Shown piece by piece: positions 28,121 through 42,033 of a DNA stretch of 64,000 nt (position 1 is the first letter of the stretch; each line of letters starts with the position of its first letter). The notes under the pieces were generated by a model that was not told the origin of the DNA, made no database searches, and saw only the letters and a list, made by a program, of their open reading frames with translations. The DNA is from Nemania diffusa (lineage: Eukaryota > Ascomycota > Sordariomycetes > Xylariales > Xylariaceae), in NCBI GenBank assembly GCA_038501195.1, contig JBBPUQ010000007.1:1403501-1467500 (forward strand), given 5' to 3'. The position numbers and the translations under genes were made by a program.

Positions 28121-31100
28121 TAAATTTTTTTTAATTTAAATTATTTTTAATTTAATTATAAAAATTAATTATAAATTAATTAATTTATTTATTAATTTAA
28201 TTAATTAAAAATATAAATAATATATAGTTATATATAAATATTTAAATATTTTATAAATTATTAATTTTTAAAAATAATTTATATTTTTATTAATATAGTT
28301 TTATATATAAAAAAAAATATATAAAATTATAAATTTGTTAATTTTTTTTTTTTTTTTTTTTTTTTAAATGTTATTAATTTTATTAACTTTTATTTAACAA
28401 ATTTTTTTTTATTATTTACATTTATTTTTAAATTATTTTTATATTTTTTTTTTTTTTTTTATATTTTATTTATTATTATTACTATTAATATATTTTTTTA
28501 TTATTAAATTATTTATATTTATAACTATTAATTTAAACATTAAAATAAATTTTAAATTAGAATTATTTTATTAATATATTATTTTTGTTTTAAGTATTTT
28601 TATAACTTTTTTTAATTTAAAAATATTAAACTTTTAAAAATTTATTACTTTTTTAAAAATTTAAAAAGTTTTATATATAATAACTATTAAAAAAGTTATA
28701 ATATTTGCAAATTTATAAATAGTTTTACTTTTGTTTTAATTTTATTTTATTATTAAAAAATTAATTATTTATTATAATAGTTTTTAATATAATTTATTTA
28801 TATAAAAGTTTAAAATTTAATATTAATTTAATTAATTTAAAGTAAAAAAATAACAATAATTTAAATAATATTATTATTTATAATTAAAAAAAAAACTATA
28901 TTTAATATATTTTAATTTAGTTTTATTTTTTAAAATGTTTTTATTATGTTTTTTTTTTATATTATATTATTTTTTATTTTATTAATAAAGTTTTTATTTT
29001 AAAAATAAACTGTTTTAATTATATTTATTATTAATTTTAATATTAATTATTAATTTTAAAATATTATTACTAAATATTAATTTTTAATTTATTAATATAA
29101 AACTTTAATTTAATAAACTATTGCTTTTTTTATTATTAATATTATAAATAAACTGTTTTATTTATTTTTTACTTTTATTTTTAATTTAAATAAAACATTA
29201 ATTAATTTATTTAATATTGCTATATTATTATATTTTGTTTATAATTTTTTAATATTAATTATATAGCTTAATTTTTAATTATATATTATTTTATAAAAAA
29301 AGTAAAAATAATTTATTATAAAAACAATAATAATATAAAATATTTTAAAGTTTATAAAAAGTTTATAATATTTTAAAATATTTTTAAATTTGTTTTTTAA
29401 GTTTTTTAATAAAATTTTATATATATTTTATTAATAAAATATAAATTATTATTTAAAAAAATAAATTTAATTTTTATTATATAAACTTTTTTATAAAAGT
29501 TTTAATTTAATTTATTTTATTAGCTTTTTTAATAATTTTAAACAATTAATAAAAAAGTTTTTTTAATAGTTTTAATATATTTTTATTATAATATAATAAA
29601 TACTTTTTTTTATACTTTTATTAATTTATTTTTTTTATATTTTTTTTTTTTTAAAGTTTGTAATAATTTTAATAATAAATATATTAATAACTTATATTTT
29701 TTAATTACATTTAATTAATTAGCTTTTTTATTTAACTTTATAATATAAATTTTTTTTATAAATATATTTTTTTATTATATTTTTTATTTTTTATTTTATA
29801 TTATTATTTTTTAAGTTAAATATAAATAATTTATTTATATTATTAATTTTTTAAAGTTTTAATAATTAAATAAAAAATCTATTATAAAAATAAATATATT
29901 ATATAAAAAAACAAAAGTAATAAATTTATAAACTAATTTTATTAATAATTTTAAATAGTTTAATATATTTAAAAGTTAATTTATAGCAATATTTTTTAAA
30001 CTTAAAATATTTAATTAATAAAATAATTAATTAATTTATTTTATAATTTATTAATTTATATTTATTATTATAATATTTTATTTAATTTTTAATTATATTT
30101 TATTATTATTTTATTAATTTATTTTTAATAGTTTTTAATTTATTTAATTAATTTTATATTTTTAATACTTTTTTTAAAATAAAATTATTTTTAATAAATA
30201 ATTTAAATTTTAATATATAACTATATAAAGCTTTAAAAAATAAAATATTAATAGTTAAATTAATTATTAAATTTATAATAAAAAAAGCTTAAAATAATAA
30301 TTAAAGTTAATTAATTTATTTATTAAAAATAAAACATTTTAAATAATATTTAATAATTTAATTTATATACTTTATTTAATTATTAATTTTAAAATAAAAT
30401 ATAATTAAATAATGTTTTTTAATTTTAATATAATAATATAAATTAAATTAAAAGTTATTAATAAATATAAAACTTTAATTAATAACTATTTTAATAAAAC
30501 TTTTAAATTTATATTTTATTTTTTAATAAAATAAAATAATTAATTATATAATTATTATAATAATATAAATAAATAATAAATATATTAATTTAATAAATCG
30601 ATTTATAATTATTAATATAAAATTTATATAATTGTTTTTATAAAAAGTTTTTAATAAACTAGTTATAAAGTTTATAAATAGTTTTTATATAAATTTAATA
30701 AATATTAATAAATTATTTAATTTATTATATTTTTAATAATATTTTATTTTAAACTTAAAATAAATAATATAGTTTTTTATATAGCTTTATATATTATGTT
30801 TTAAATTTTATTAATAAAACTTTTTTTAAAAAAGTTTTAAAATATATTTTTAATTAAAATAATTTATAAAAAAATTATTATAATATAATTTAATTAATTA
30901 AAAATAAATTAATTTTTTAAAAAATATATAAACTTTTTTATTATAAAAAATTAAAAAATTTTAAATTAATTATTAATTTTTTATAATTAAACTATTTTTG
31001 ATTTATTTTAAAATTTATTAATATTTATAATTTTTTTTTAAATGTTTTAAATTAATAATTTAAAACTTTAATTAATTTTTAAATTTTAAATATTTTTTTT

Positions 31101-31318
31101 TATAATAATTATTTATATTTATATATATATAACTAATTAAATAAATATTAATTATTTAAAAAAATAATATTTAATATAAACTTTTTTAATTAATATTTTT
31201 TAATATTAATTTTTAATAATTATATATTATATAATAATTTTTTTTTTTAATATAAAAAAAAAATTTATATTAAAAAATATATTATTTATATAATTAAAAT
31301 AATTTAAAAAAAAATCAG

Positions 31319-31344
31319 TTTTTTTTTTTTTTTTTTTTTTTTTT
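31319..31344. repeat. Poly-T tract, 26 bases
   Basis: An uninterrupted run of 26 T within element Z. It could be an RIP-converted pyrimidine tract or slippage growth. Read-length errors in homopolymers are likely here. Confidence 0.8.
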
Positions 31345-34300
31345 ATATTTAATAATAAAGTTAAAAAAAATTAAATAAATATATTATTAAGTTTATTTTT
31401 TATTTAATTTTAATATTTTTATAAAAGTTTAAAAGTTATTATAATTAATTAATATTTTAATAAATAATTTATTTTTTTATAAATAATAACATTAATATTT
31501 AAAGTTTTTAATAATAGTTAATATTTTTTTATTTAATATATTTTAATTTAATTTTTAATTAAAAAATTTTTAAAAATAAAATAAAATTAATTATTATTAT
31601 TTTTAATTATTTTTTTATAATAAATTATTTATAAATATAGCTTTAAATATATTAATTTTTATTAATATTTATTTTTTAAAATTAAAATATATAAAAAAAA
31701 TAATTTATTTAAATAAATTTTACAATTATTTAAAAATATATTTTATTAAATTATTTAAAAAAAGTTGATTTTTTTTTATTTTAATTATATATTTTTTTAA
31801 ATATTAATATAATAAAATAATAATTAAAAAATATTTTTTAATAAAATAATAATAAAAGTTATAAAATTTTAAAAATTATTATAATTTATAATAAAAATTA
31901 AAAAAAAGTTATTTTTTAATAATATTAATTTCTAAAAAATTTATTTTAATTTTTTTATTTAAAATAATATAATTTAAAAACTTTAATTAATATTAATAAA
32001 ATTAATATTTAAAAAATTTAATATATAATTTAATTTTTTAAAATTTTTTAATAATATTTTAAATATAATTTATATATAAATTTTTATTTAAAAAAAAAAC
32101 CAAATATATTATTAAAATATATTATATAAAAAATATTTAAAATATTATTAAATATTTTTTATATATAATTTTAAATAATAATAAAAATATTATATAAATT
32201 TATAAATATAATTAAAAATTTATAATATTTATAATATATATAAAACATTGTTTTTTATTTATTTATTTTTTTAAATTTATATATAATAATAAATATTTTT
32301 AAAATTAATTTTTAAAAATATTTTTATATATATAATTTTATTTAATATTTTTAAAATAAATAAAAAAATAAAACAATTTTTTTATAAAATTTTATTAAGT
32401 TTTTTATAATTAATATAAAAATAAAAAGTTTTATTTTTTTTAAATATAAAAAATATTAATACTTTTATAAAACTTTTTAATTTTTTAATTTTTTTAATTT
32501 TTATTATTTTTTATAATTAATTTTTTAATTTTTATAATTTATTTTAAATTAAAAAATAAATAAAATAATAAAATATTATTATATTTTTTTATAATTTAAT
32601 TAATAAATTATTTTAATAAATATAAAAAAATATATTAATATTAAAAATATTAAAAAATTTAAATAAATTTTAAAATTTTTTTAAAATTAAATTAAAATTT
32701 ATAAAAATTAATTTTACTTTTATTTTTTAAAAAAATAAAAGTTTAAATAAAATAATAATTATTTAATAATATTTTTTATTTTAATAAATTTATATAAACT
32801 TTTAAAATAATAATAAATTAAAATATTTTTATTTAAAATTAAACAATTATTAATTAAAATTTAAATTTAATATAATTCTTTTATTTTTTAAAATTAATTA
32901 AATTAATAATATTAAAATTCTTTTTATTAATTATTATATAATATTATAATATATATATATTAAATTATATAAATAATTTTTTATTAATTAATTAATTTAT
33001 AAAAAATTTATTAAATTTTATATATATTTAAATTTTTTTAATTTATAATTTATAAATTATAAAATTTATAAAAAACGTTTTATAATTTATAATATAAAAT
33101 AAAAAAATAATTAATATAATTATATTTAATATAAAAGTTTAAATTAATTTATATTTTTAAAAATAATTTATTTAAATTAAATATATATATTAAATAAAAA
33201 ATATAAAAATATTAAAAAAATAAAACAAACAATTAATATTTATTTTTAAATTTTATTATAAAACTTAAATTTATTTTTTATTTTTTAATTTAAAATTATT
33301 ATAATTTTTTAAAACAAATTAATAAAAAAAAACAATTTATTTTAAATAATAAAATTTATTAAATTTTTTTTTAATAGTTTAAATTTTTTAAATAATTTAT
33401 TTTTAAAATTATTTATTAAAATATTAATAAATATAATATTTTTTTTTATTATAAAAAAAATAAATAATAAAGTTTTAATTTTTTAATAATTATTAATTTA
33501 AATTTAAATAATATTTAAATTTATTTTTTAAACACTTTTATAATTTTTTAATTTTATATTTATTTTTTAATTTATTAAATTAATATATTTAATATTTTAA
33601 AACTTAATAATTTATTATTTTAAATTAAAAATTTTCATATTAAAAGTTTTATAACTTTTTAAAATAATAATTTTTATAATAATTTTTATTAATTATATAT
33701 AAATTTTATAATTATAAAAAATTATAATAAAAATAATAATATTATAAAAGTTTTATATAAAATTTATAATAACTTTAATTATAATTTATATATAAATTTA
33801 ATTATTATTATATTTTTTTAAAATTTTTATTTATTAATTTTTATTTATATATTATTATATTAATTATATTTTTTTAAATAATAAATAAAAAGTTATAAAA
33901 ATTTATTATTTTTTTTTTAAAAAAATTAAATAATTTTTAATAATAAAGTATAGCTTTTTTATTATTAATTTTTTTTAATTTTTACTTTTTAATTTAAATT
34001 AAATAATAATTAAATTATTTAAAATATTAATTTAAAAATTAATAAATATATTTTAATTATATATTTATATTTATTTTTAAATATATTAATTATTATATAA
34101 AAGTTTTTATTTATTTTATTAATTATATATATAATTTTATTTATTAAATAATTAAATTTATATTTAAATTTATTAAATATAAACTTTAACTTTTTAATTT
34201 ATTTAGTTTATTTATTATATATAAAATTTAAAATTAATAATTTATATTATTATTATAATTTAATTTAAATTAATTATATTTTTATTAATAATTTATATAT

Positions 34301-34800
34301 ATATAAAATTTAATTATATTATTATTATTAAAAAATATAAAAGTAATATTATAACTATATTATTAATATATTTTAAAAATTAAATATTAATAAAAAAAAA
34401 TTAATTATTAAAAGTTTTATTATTTTTTATAATTAATAAAATTATTAATTTTTTTTTTTTTTTTTAAAAGTTGTTTTTAATATAATTTTAAATTAAAAAT
34501 TATATAATTTAATAATATATTAATTTTATTTATTTTGTTTAAGTTTTAATTAATAATTTTTTATTTATATTTTTATAAAATTCTTTTATAAAACTAATAT
34601 ATTAATTAATAGTTTAAAAATATTAGCAAACATAAAAAATTAAGTTTTTTTAAAAAAAAATTAAAATTAAACCTAGTTTAAAATATTTTTATTATTATTT
34701 TAAATAATATTTAATTTTATTATATTTATAAATATAATAAACTTTTTAAAATATTAAAATATTATTTTATATTATAAATAACTTTAAATAAAAGTTTTAA

Positions 34801-34985
34801 AATTATTATAAAGTAAAAAAAATTATAAATTAAATATAATATAATAAATAATATATAGTTAATAGTATATATTATATATAATTAAAACTTAAAAAAAAAA
34901 AAAAAATTTTTTTAAATATATATAAAATAAATATATATAAATATATTAATACTTTTTTAAATTTTAACTTTTAAATTTTAATATT
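34801..34985. repeat. Element Z, right terminal direct repeat
   Basis: 185 bp, the partner of 27936-28120. Differences are mostly transitions, and the mid-repeat homopolymer is an A-run followed by T (34891-34913), where the left copy is mainly T. Confidence 0.72.
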
Positions 34986-35854
34986 AATTTTAATTAATTA
35001 TTAAATAATTTTTTATATTATAATATTAAATTTTAAATTTTATATTATTTTTATTAAAATTATTATAAAAAATAAAAACTTTAATTAATTTATAATTTTT
35101 TTTTTAATTTAATTTAATATAATTTAATTAATAAATAAAATATAATTAAAATTTATAATTAATATTTTTATTTTTAATTAATTAATAAATATTAAACTTT
35201 TTTTATATTAATAAAAAAATTATTAAATTAATTTTTATTTTTTTATTAAAGTTTATAAAAATTATTTATTTATTAATATATAATAAAAAATATAAATAAT
35301 TAAAATTTATATTTAATTTATAAAATTTTAAATTTTTTAAATAATTATTTAAAACTATTATATATTATTAATTTATTAAATTAAAAAATAATTATTTAAA
35401 TTTTATTAATAATATTATAATAAAAAAATTTAAAATTATTATTTTTTATATATATATTAATAAAATTAATAATTAATTTTAATTAATTTTTTTTTTATTT
35501 ATTTATAAAGTTTATTAATTGTTTTATTAAAAACTTTATATAAAGTTTTTTTTTTATTTTTTTTTATAATATAAATATAAATTTTTATATTTTAAAAATT
35601 AAAATTAATAAATAAATTATATTAAATTTTATTTTAAAAACTTTTATTAAATTTAAAAATTAACTTTTTAAAATTATTTAATTTAAAATAAACTTTTTTA
35701 TAAATTTAAAATTTATTATTTATATTTTTTATTATAATATTATTATATTAATATTTATTTTATAAATTTATAATTTTTTAATTTTATTTTTATAATAAAA
35801 ATATATTAAAAAATAGTTTTTATATTTTATATAAATAATATTAAAATTATTATA

Positions 35855-36089
35855 TATTAATATTTATAAAAAATAAAACTATTGATTAAATAATTTAATA
35901 ATAAATAAAAAATTTAAAAACTTTAAAAAAAAAATTATTAATTAATATAAAATAATAAAAATAAATAATATATAAATTATTTAAATAATAAATTTTAATA
36001 ATAAATAAATGTTTTTTAAAAAAAAAAAAAAATATAATATATAATTAATATAATTATATAATTTATATTAATTATTATAATATAATTAT
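35855..36089. repeat. Element W, right terminal direct repeat (tandem unit 1)
   Basis: About 235 bp matching 17818-18060. It is followed after only 14 bases by another diverged copy of the same repeat. Confidence 0.65.
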
Positions 36090-36103
36090 ATTTATATTTT
36101 TAT

Positions 36104-36337
36104 ATATTAATATTATAAAAAAAAAACTATTAAATAAATAATTTAATTTTATATAAAATTTTAAATATATATATAAAAAAAAAAAACATTTTATTAATTT
36201 AAAATAATAAAAATAATTATTATATAAATTATTTAAAAAAATATATTTTAATAATAAATATATTTAAAAAAAAAAAAAATTATAATATATAATTAAAATA
36301 ATTATATAATTTATATTAATTTTTAAATTATAATTAT
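36104..36337. repeat. Element W-type repeat, tandem unit 2
   Basis: About 234 bp, a more diverged copy of 35855-36089 in the same orientation. It opens with TATTAATATTATAAAAAAAA and carries the same AATAATAAA-rich block and TATAATATATAATTAA landmark. Together the two units form a tandem LTR-like pair. A solo LTR beside another, or unequal exchange, could make this. Confidence 0.62.
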
Positions 36338-36577
36338 TAATAAAATAAAAATAATATAAAATAAATTATAAATAATAAAAATATTTATATAATTATTAAT
36401 TAAAAAATATATATTTTTAAATAATTAATTAAATAAAATAATATTTTATATTTTAAATAAAACTTTTTAAAATTATATATATTTTTAATTAAATTATTAA
36501 ATATATTTTAATAATTTTTTGTTTTTTATAATTTATTAAAAAATTAAATATATATATATATAAAAGTTATAAAAAAA
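36338..36577. other. Short A+T spacer between W-type and X repeats
   Basis: 240 bases of A+T-converted DNA with a TA run (36549-36561). No gene and no repeat partner recognised. Confidence 0.5.
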
Positions 36578-36834
36578 TAATTAATATAATATATATAAAA
36601 ATATTAAATTAAAAAATAAAAATAAAAAAATTTAATTTATAATAATAAATTTAATTATATATAAGTTTTTTTTTTATAATAAATATTTTTTTTATTATTT
36701 TAATATTATTTATTATATTTTTATTATTTATTTTTAATATAATAAAATAAATATTTATTATAAAATATAATAAATATTTTAATATATTTTTTATTTATTG
36801 TTTTTTTATATAATAAATATAATTTAATTATAAT
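36578..36834. repeat. Element X, left terminal direct repeat
   Basis: 257 bp aligned with 47695-47946. Shared landmarks are TAATTAATATAATATATATA at the start, AATTATATATAAGTTTTTTT, and ATTGTTTTTTTATATAATAA near the end. Most mismatches are transitions or length changes in A/T runs. Confidence 0.72.
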
Positions 36835-39800
36835 AATTTTTTAATTTATTTAAAGTTTGTTTTAAATTTATAATAATTATAAAATTAATAAATAATTTAT
36901 ATTTTTTATAATTTAATTTTATAAAATTATATTTAATTATATTTAATATATTTATTATTTTTATAATTTAATTTTATTTGTTTTTTTTAAAAAAGCTTTT
37001 AATTAATATTTTAATTATTAAATAGTTTTATTTTAATAAAATAATTATTATAATATTATTATAATAAAATATAAAAAATATAAAAAATATAAAAATTAAT
37101 AATAAAATATTATATATTATTTAAATTTTAATTTTTTTTAATTTATTTTATAAAATAATTTTTTATATTAAATTTATAAAATTAAAACTTTTTTAACTTT
37201 TTATTTTTTATTATTAATATATAAATTTATAATTTTTTTATTTAAATATTTATATTTTTATTTAAATAATAAAATATTTATATATTTTTATAATTAATTT
37301 ATATAAAATTAATATATTTTTTATTATTAATTTAATAATTTTAATAAATAAATATAATTTTTATATTTTAAAAGTTTATATAATATTTAAATAAAAAAGT
37401 AATTAAAGTTAATATTTAAATAATTAATTTATTTTTTTTTTTTTAAAAATATAAATAAAATTATTTATATTTATTAATTTATTTAATTATTTTATTTTAT
37501 ATTTTTTATATTTAATTTTTAATTATAAATAAATATTTATTAGTTTATTTTTTTAATATTTATATTTTTTATTAAATAAAAAGTTTAATAGTTATTTTTG
37601 TTTTATTTTTTTAATTAAAAATTATATATATAAATTATTTTATTATAACTTTTTTTTAAAAAAAAAACTTTTTAATAAATTATATAATAATATAATTTAA
37701 ATATTATTTAAAATTAATAATATTTTTAATTAATAATTTTAAAAATAATTAATATAAAAATATAACTTTTAATTAATTTTTTAATATATATTTTTTATTT
37801 ATTATATTATTTTATAATATTTTATTAATAAAAAATTTAATTTTATTTTATAAATTTATTATAATTTATTTATATAATTTTTAATAAATTAAAAATTTTA
37901 TTTATTTATAATAAATTTAAATTAATTAAATAATTAATAAAAACCTTTATAATATATTTAAATTATATTATTTATTATAATTAATAAAATATAAAATATA
38001 ATTTAATAAAATTTAAATAAATAATTTATTATTATAAAAATTATATTATTATTTAATTTATTTTTAAAAAAACTTTAAAATTAATAATAATATATTATTA
38101 AAAATAGTTTAAAATTTTAAATAAATAATATTTATTTAATATTTTATTTTAAAATGTTTTAATAATTTTATAAAAATAATTAATTATATATATATTAATA
38201 TTTTTAAATATTTTAAATTATTAATATTTATTTATTATTAATTTTTTAATTTTAATTTTTTTAAAATAAATTATTAAAATTTAATTATAAATTTTTTAAA
38301 TTATTTTTATTTATAAATTATTTATATTAATTAAAATTAAATATTTTTTATATATAATTAAATTTTTAAATATTTAATAATTTATTTATTATATATTAAA
38401 TATAAATTTTTTATATTTTTTTAATAAAAAACTTTTATAATTAATTTATAATAAAATATTAATTAAAAATATATTTAATATAAATAATAATAAATTAATA
38501 ATTAATTTATAAATTTTAATTATTTATAAATTAAAATATTTTAAAATTATAATTAATTAAAAAAATATTATTATATATTATTTGTTTTTATTTTTATTTT
38601 TTATTTTTTAATTTATTTTTTAATTTTAATATAATGTTTAAAATAATATTTTAAATTTTTAATTAAAAAATAATTAAAAAATTATAATATATTATTAATT
38701 TAATTTATTTAATTTATTAAAAATTTAATATATATTTAATAATAAAATATTTTAATATTATATAATTAATAATTATTATAAATTTATTTGTTTTATTTTT
38801 TAAAATATAAATTTATTTATTATTATTAATATTTTTTTATTATAAATATTATAAATAAATTTAACTTTATAAAATATTTTAAAATAAAATATTATAAAAT
38901 ATTAATTATTTTTTAAATTATTTTTTTATAAAAAGTAATTTATAATTATTTTATTTAATATATTTATTTTTATATATATTTTTATATTAAATAAAACATA
39001 ATAAAATATTAATATTAATAATAAAATTTATATTAATTAATTAAATATTTTTTAATATATTTTAAATTAATTAAAATAAACTATAATAATTATTAATTAA
39101 ATTAATAATTTTATAATATAATTAAATTTTTTAATAAATTATTTATAAAAATTATAAAACTATAAAAAAAATTATATTTTTTAAATTTATATTATATTAT
39201 ATTTTTTAAATAATTTTTATTTATAAATTATTTTAATTTTTATTAAATTTATTTTAATTTTATTAATATTAATAATAAATTTAAAACATTTAATTTTAAT
39301 TATATAAAATTTATATTTTTTTAAATTTATTTATAATTTTATAATTTATAATTTATTTAAAAAAATTTTTATATAATATTTATATTTAATTTTATTATTT
39401 AAATATATTAATATATTATTAATATATATTATATAAAATATATTAAAATATGTAATAAAAATATTATTAATAAATTATTAAAATATAATTAGTTTATTTA
39501 TTAAATTAAAAAATAAAATATTAAATTAATATATTTTATATTATATATAAAATATAATTAAAAATTTATATTTTTTTATTATTTATATATAATAAAATGT
39601 TTATTTTATATTTAATTTAATATAAATTTTTATTTTTATAAAATAAATAAATATTTTATTAATTAAAAAGTTTAATTTTTATTAATTTATATATCGTTTT
39701 AAAAATTTAATAAAACTTTTTATTAAATTTTTATAAATATATTATTTATAAATTTTAATTTTTTTTAAAAATATTTTATATAAAATATTATATTTTAAAT

Positions 39801-41725
39801 TTTTTAAATTTTTTATAAATTTAATTTAATTTTTAATTTTATATTTTTAAAACAAAATTTAATTAATAGTTTTTTTATTAAATATATTAAAATATTTATA
39901 ATATTTTATAAATATTATTTATTTAATTATTTTTAAATTTTTTTTTTTAAACTTTTTAATTTAAACTTTTTTTAAATAATTATTAAATTTATTTTATATA
40001 ATTTAATGTTTTTTTAATATATTATTATTATAAATATTATAATATTTAATATAAAAATATTAATAAATTAATCTTTATATTATTTTATAATATTTTTTTA
40101 TAGTTTATATTTATTATAATAACTTTTTAATTTAAGTTTTTTATTTAATAAACTTTTTTTAAATAAAGTTTTTTAAAATAGTTTTATTTTATTATTATTT
40201 ATTAATAATATTTTTATTTTTTATAATTTATATTTTATTTAATTTTTTTTAAATAAATTAATAATATATTAAAAAAGTTTAAATAAAATTTAAATAAAAT
40301 TAATTATAAAAAAAAACATTTTTTTATTTTTTTATTTAATTTTTTATATATAGTTTTTAATTAAAAAATTTGTTTTTTTATAATAAATTAATTTTATAAT
40401 TAAATAATATTTTATATTTTTTAAATTATTTTAGTTTTAAATAATTTATTTTATTATATAATATTAATTTAATAATTTAAATTTTTTTTTATTATAAAAA
40501 ATATTAATTTTTATTTTTAATAATTAATTAATATATTATAATATATAATAAATTTTTATTTAATAATTATATTATATTTTATATTTAATATTATTATAAA
40601 AATATTTTAAATAATATATATATTAATATAAAAATAAATATTTAATATTTTATTAAATTTTTAATTATTATTATTAATATATTTTATAATAAAAATAAAT
40701 TTAAAATTAAATAATTTAAAAAAGTTTAAAAATAATATTATTTTTTTAATAAATTAAATATTTATATATAAATATATTTTAATTTATTAAATTTTATTAA
40801 ATAAATTATTAATAAAAGTTTTTTTTAAAAAATTATATAAAATTTTTTTATAATAATTTAAATTTAAAATTAATAATATAATAAACTTAAAAAAAAAAAC
40901 TAATTGTTTTAAGTTTTTTATTTTTTAAGCTTTTTTTTTTATATTAATTTTTTAATTATTTTTAAAATATTCTTTTTTTTTTTTAATTATTATAATTTAA
41001 ACAATAATTAAATTTTTATATTTTTTATAATATAAATAATTAATATTTTAATAATTAATTTTATAATAAATAAAATAAAAACTTTTTTATGTTAAAATTT
41101 TTTTTTTTTTTATATTATAATTTTATATAAAATTTATATTTATTTTTTAATTTTTTAAATATAAAAATAAAAAAATATTATTTAATAATTAAAAATATAA
41201 CTTTATTAAATAATAGTTTTATAAATAAAATATATAAAAATAAATTTTTTATAAATAAATTTTTTAAAATAATAATTATATTATATTTTAATAATTATTA
41301 ATAAAATTTTTATATTATTAATAATTAACAATTTAAATATAAAAATAATAAATATTAAAAATAATTTTAAAATTATTTATATTAAATATTATAACTTTAT
41401 TTAATTATTTTAATAATTTATTATATAAGTTTTATTTATAATTAATTTAAAATATATAAATTTAATTAATTAATTTAATAAATTTAAATAAAAAATTTAA
41501 AAATATTTTTAATTTTATTATTTTAAACTTTTTATATTTAGTTTTAATTTTTTTATATTTATAAAAATTATTATATAACTTTAATAAATATTTTAAAACT
41601 TTTATAAAAATTATATATATAAATTTATTTTATAAATAAAATAATTTTTAATATTATTAATAAATACTTTTTTTAAATTTATTAAATTATTTTTTAATAA
41701 ATTTTAATATAGTTTTTTATAAAAT

Positions 41726-42033
41726 TGTTAATAAAACTTTATATATATATATATATATATAAATTTAAAATAATTTATAAAAGTTAAAGTTTATTTTTAA
41801 ATTTTAAAATTTTATATTAATTTATATATATATTTAATAAAAAACAATATAATTAAAAAAATTATATATAAATTCTTTATATATATATATATATAAAATT
41901 TATATATTTTATAAATTTTAATAAATTTTTATATTTTTTATTTATTTAATTATTTAATAAAAGTTTTAATTTAAGTTTTAATTATATATATTTAATATAT
42001 ATATATAAATTTTATTAAATTATTAATGTAATA
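41726..42033 (-). repeat. Family-1 copy 3, 3' LTR
   Basis: 308 bp. Its plus-strand left end reads TGTTAATAAAAC, so on the element's strand it still ends in the unmutated CA of a typical LTR terminus. The other copies show TA here. Confidence 0.88.

Larger units (their letters stand above)
27936..34985. mobile_element. Element Z: probable LTR retrotransposon, RIP-destroyed
   Basis: A 185-bp direct repeat, with a constant offset of 6,865 bases along its first half and equal lengths overall, bounds 7,050 bp. The interior keeps more G and C than elements V or Y, with ACTTTT, TTTGTTT and GC words throughout 28.3-30.8 kb, so RIP here looks less complete. Element Z sits inside the proposed element W. 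No exact target duplication was found. Confidence 0.58.
17818..36089. mobile_element. Element W: possible older LTR element hosting family-1 copy 2 and element Z
   Basis: A direct repeat of about 240 bp lies at both ends of this 18.27-kb span. Taking out family-1 copy 2 (5,353 bp) and element Z (7,050 bp) leaves about 5.87 kb, close to a normal LTR element. The remaining pieces are 18061-20076, 25430-27935 and 34986-35854. No target duplication was found. The right repeat has a tandem neighbour (36104-36337), so it is unclear which is the true partner. The repeats are seen; their reading as one interrupted element is inference. Confidence 0.45.
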
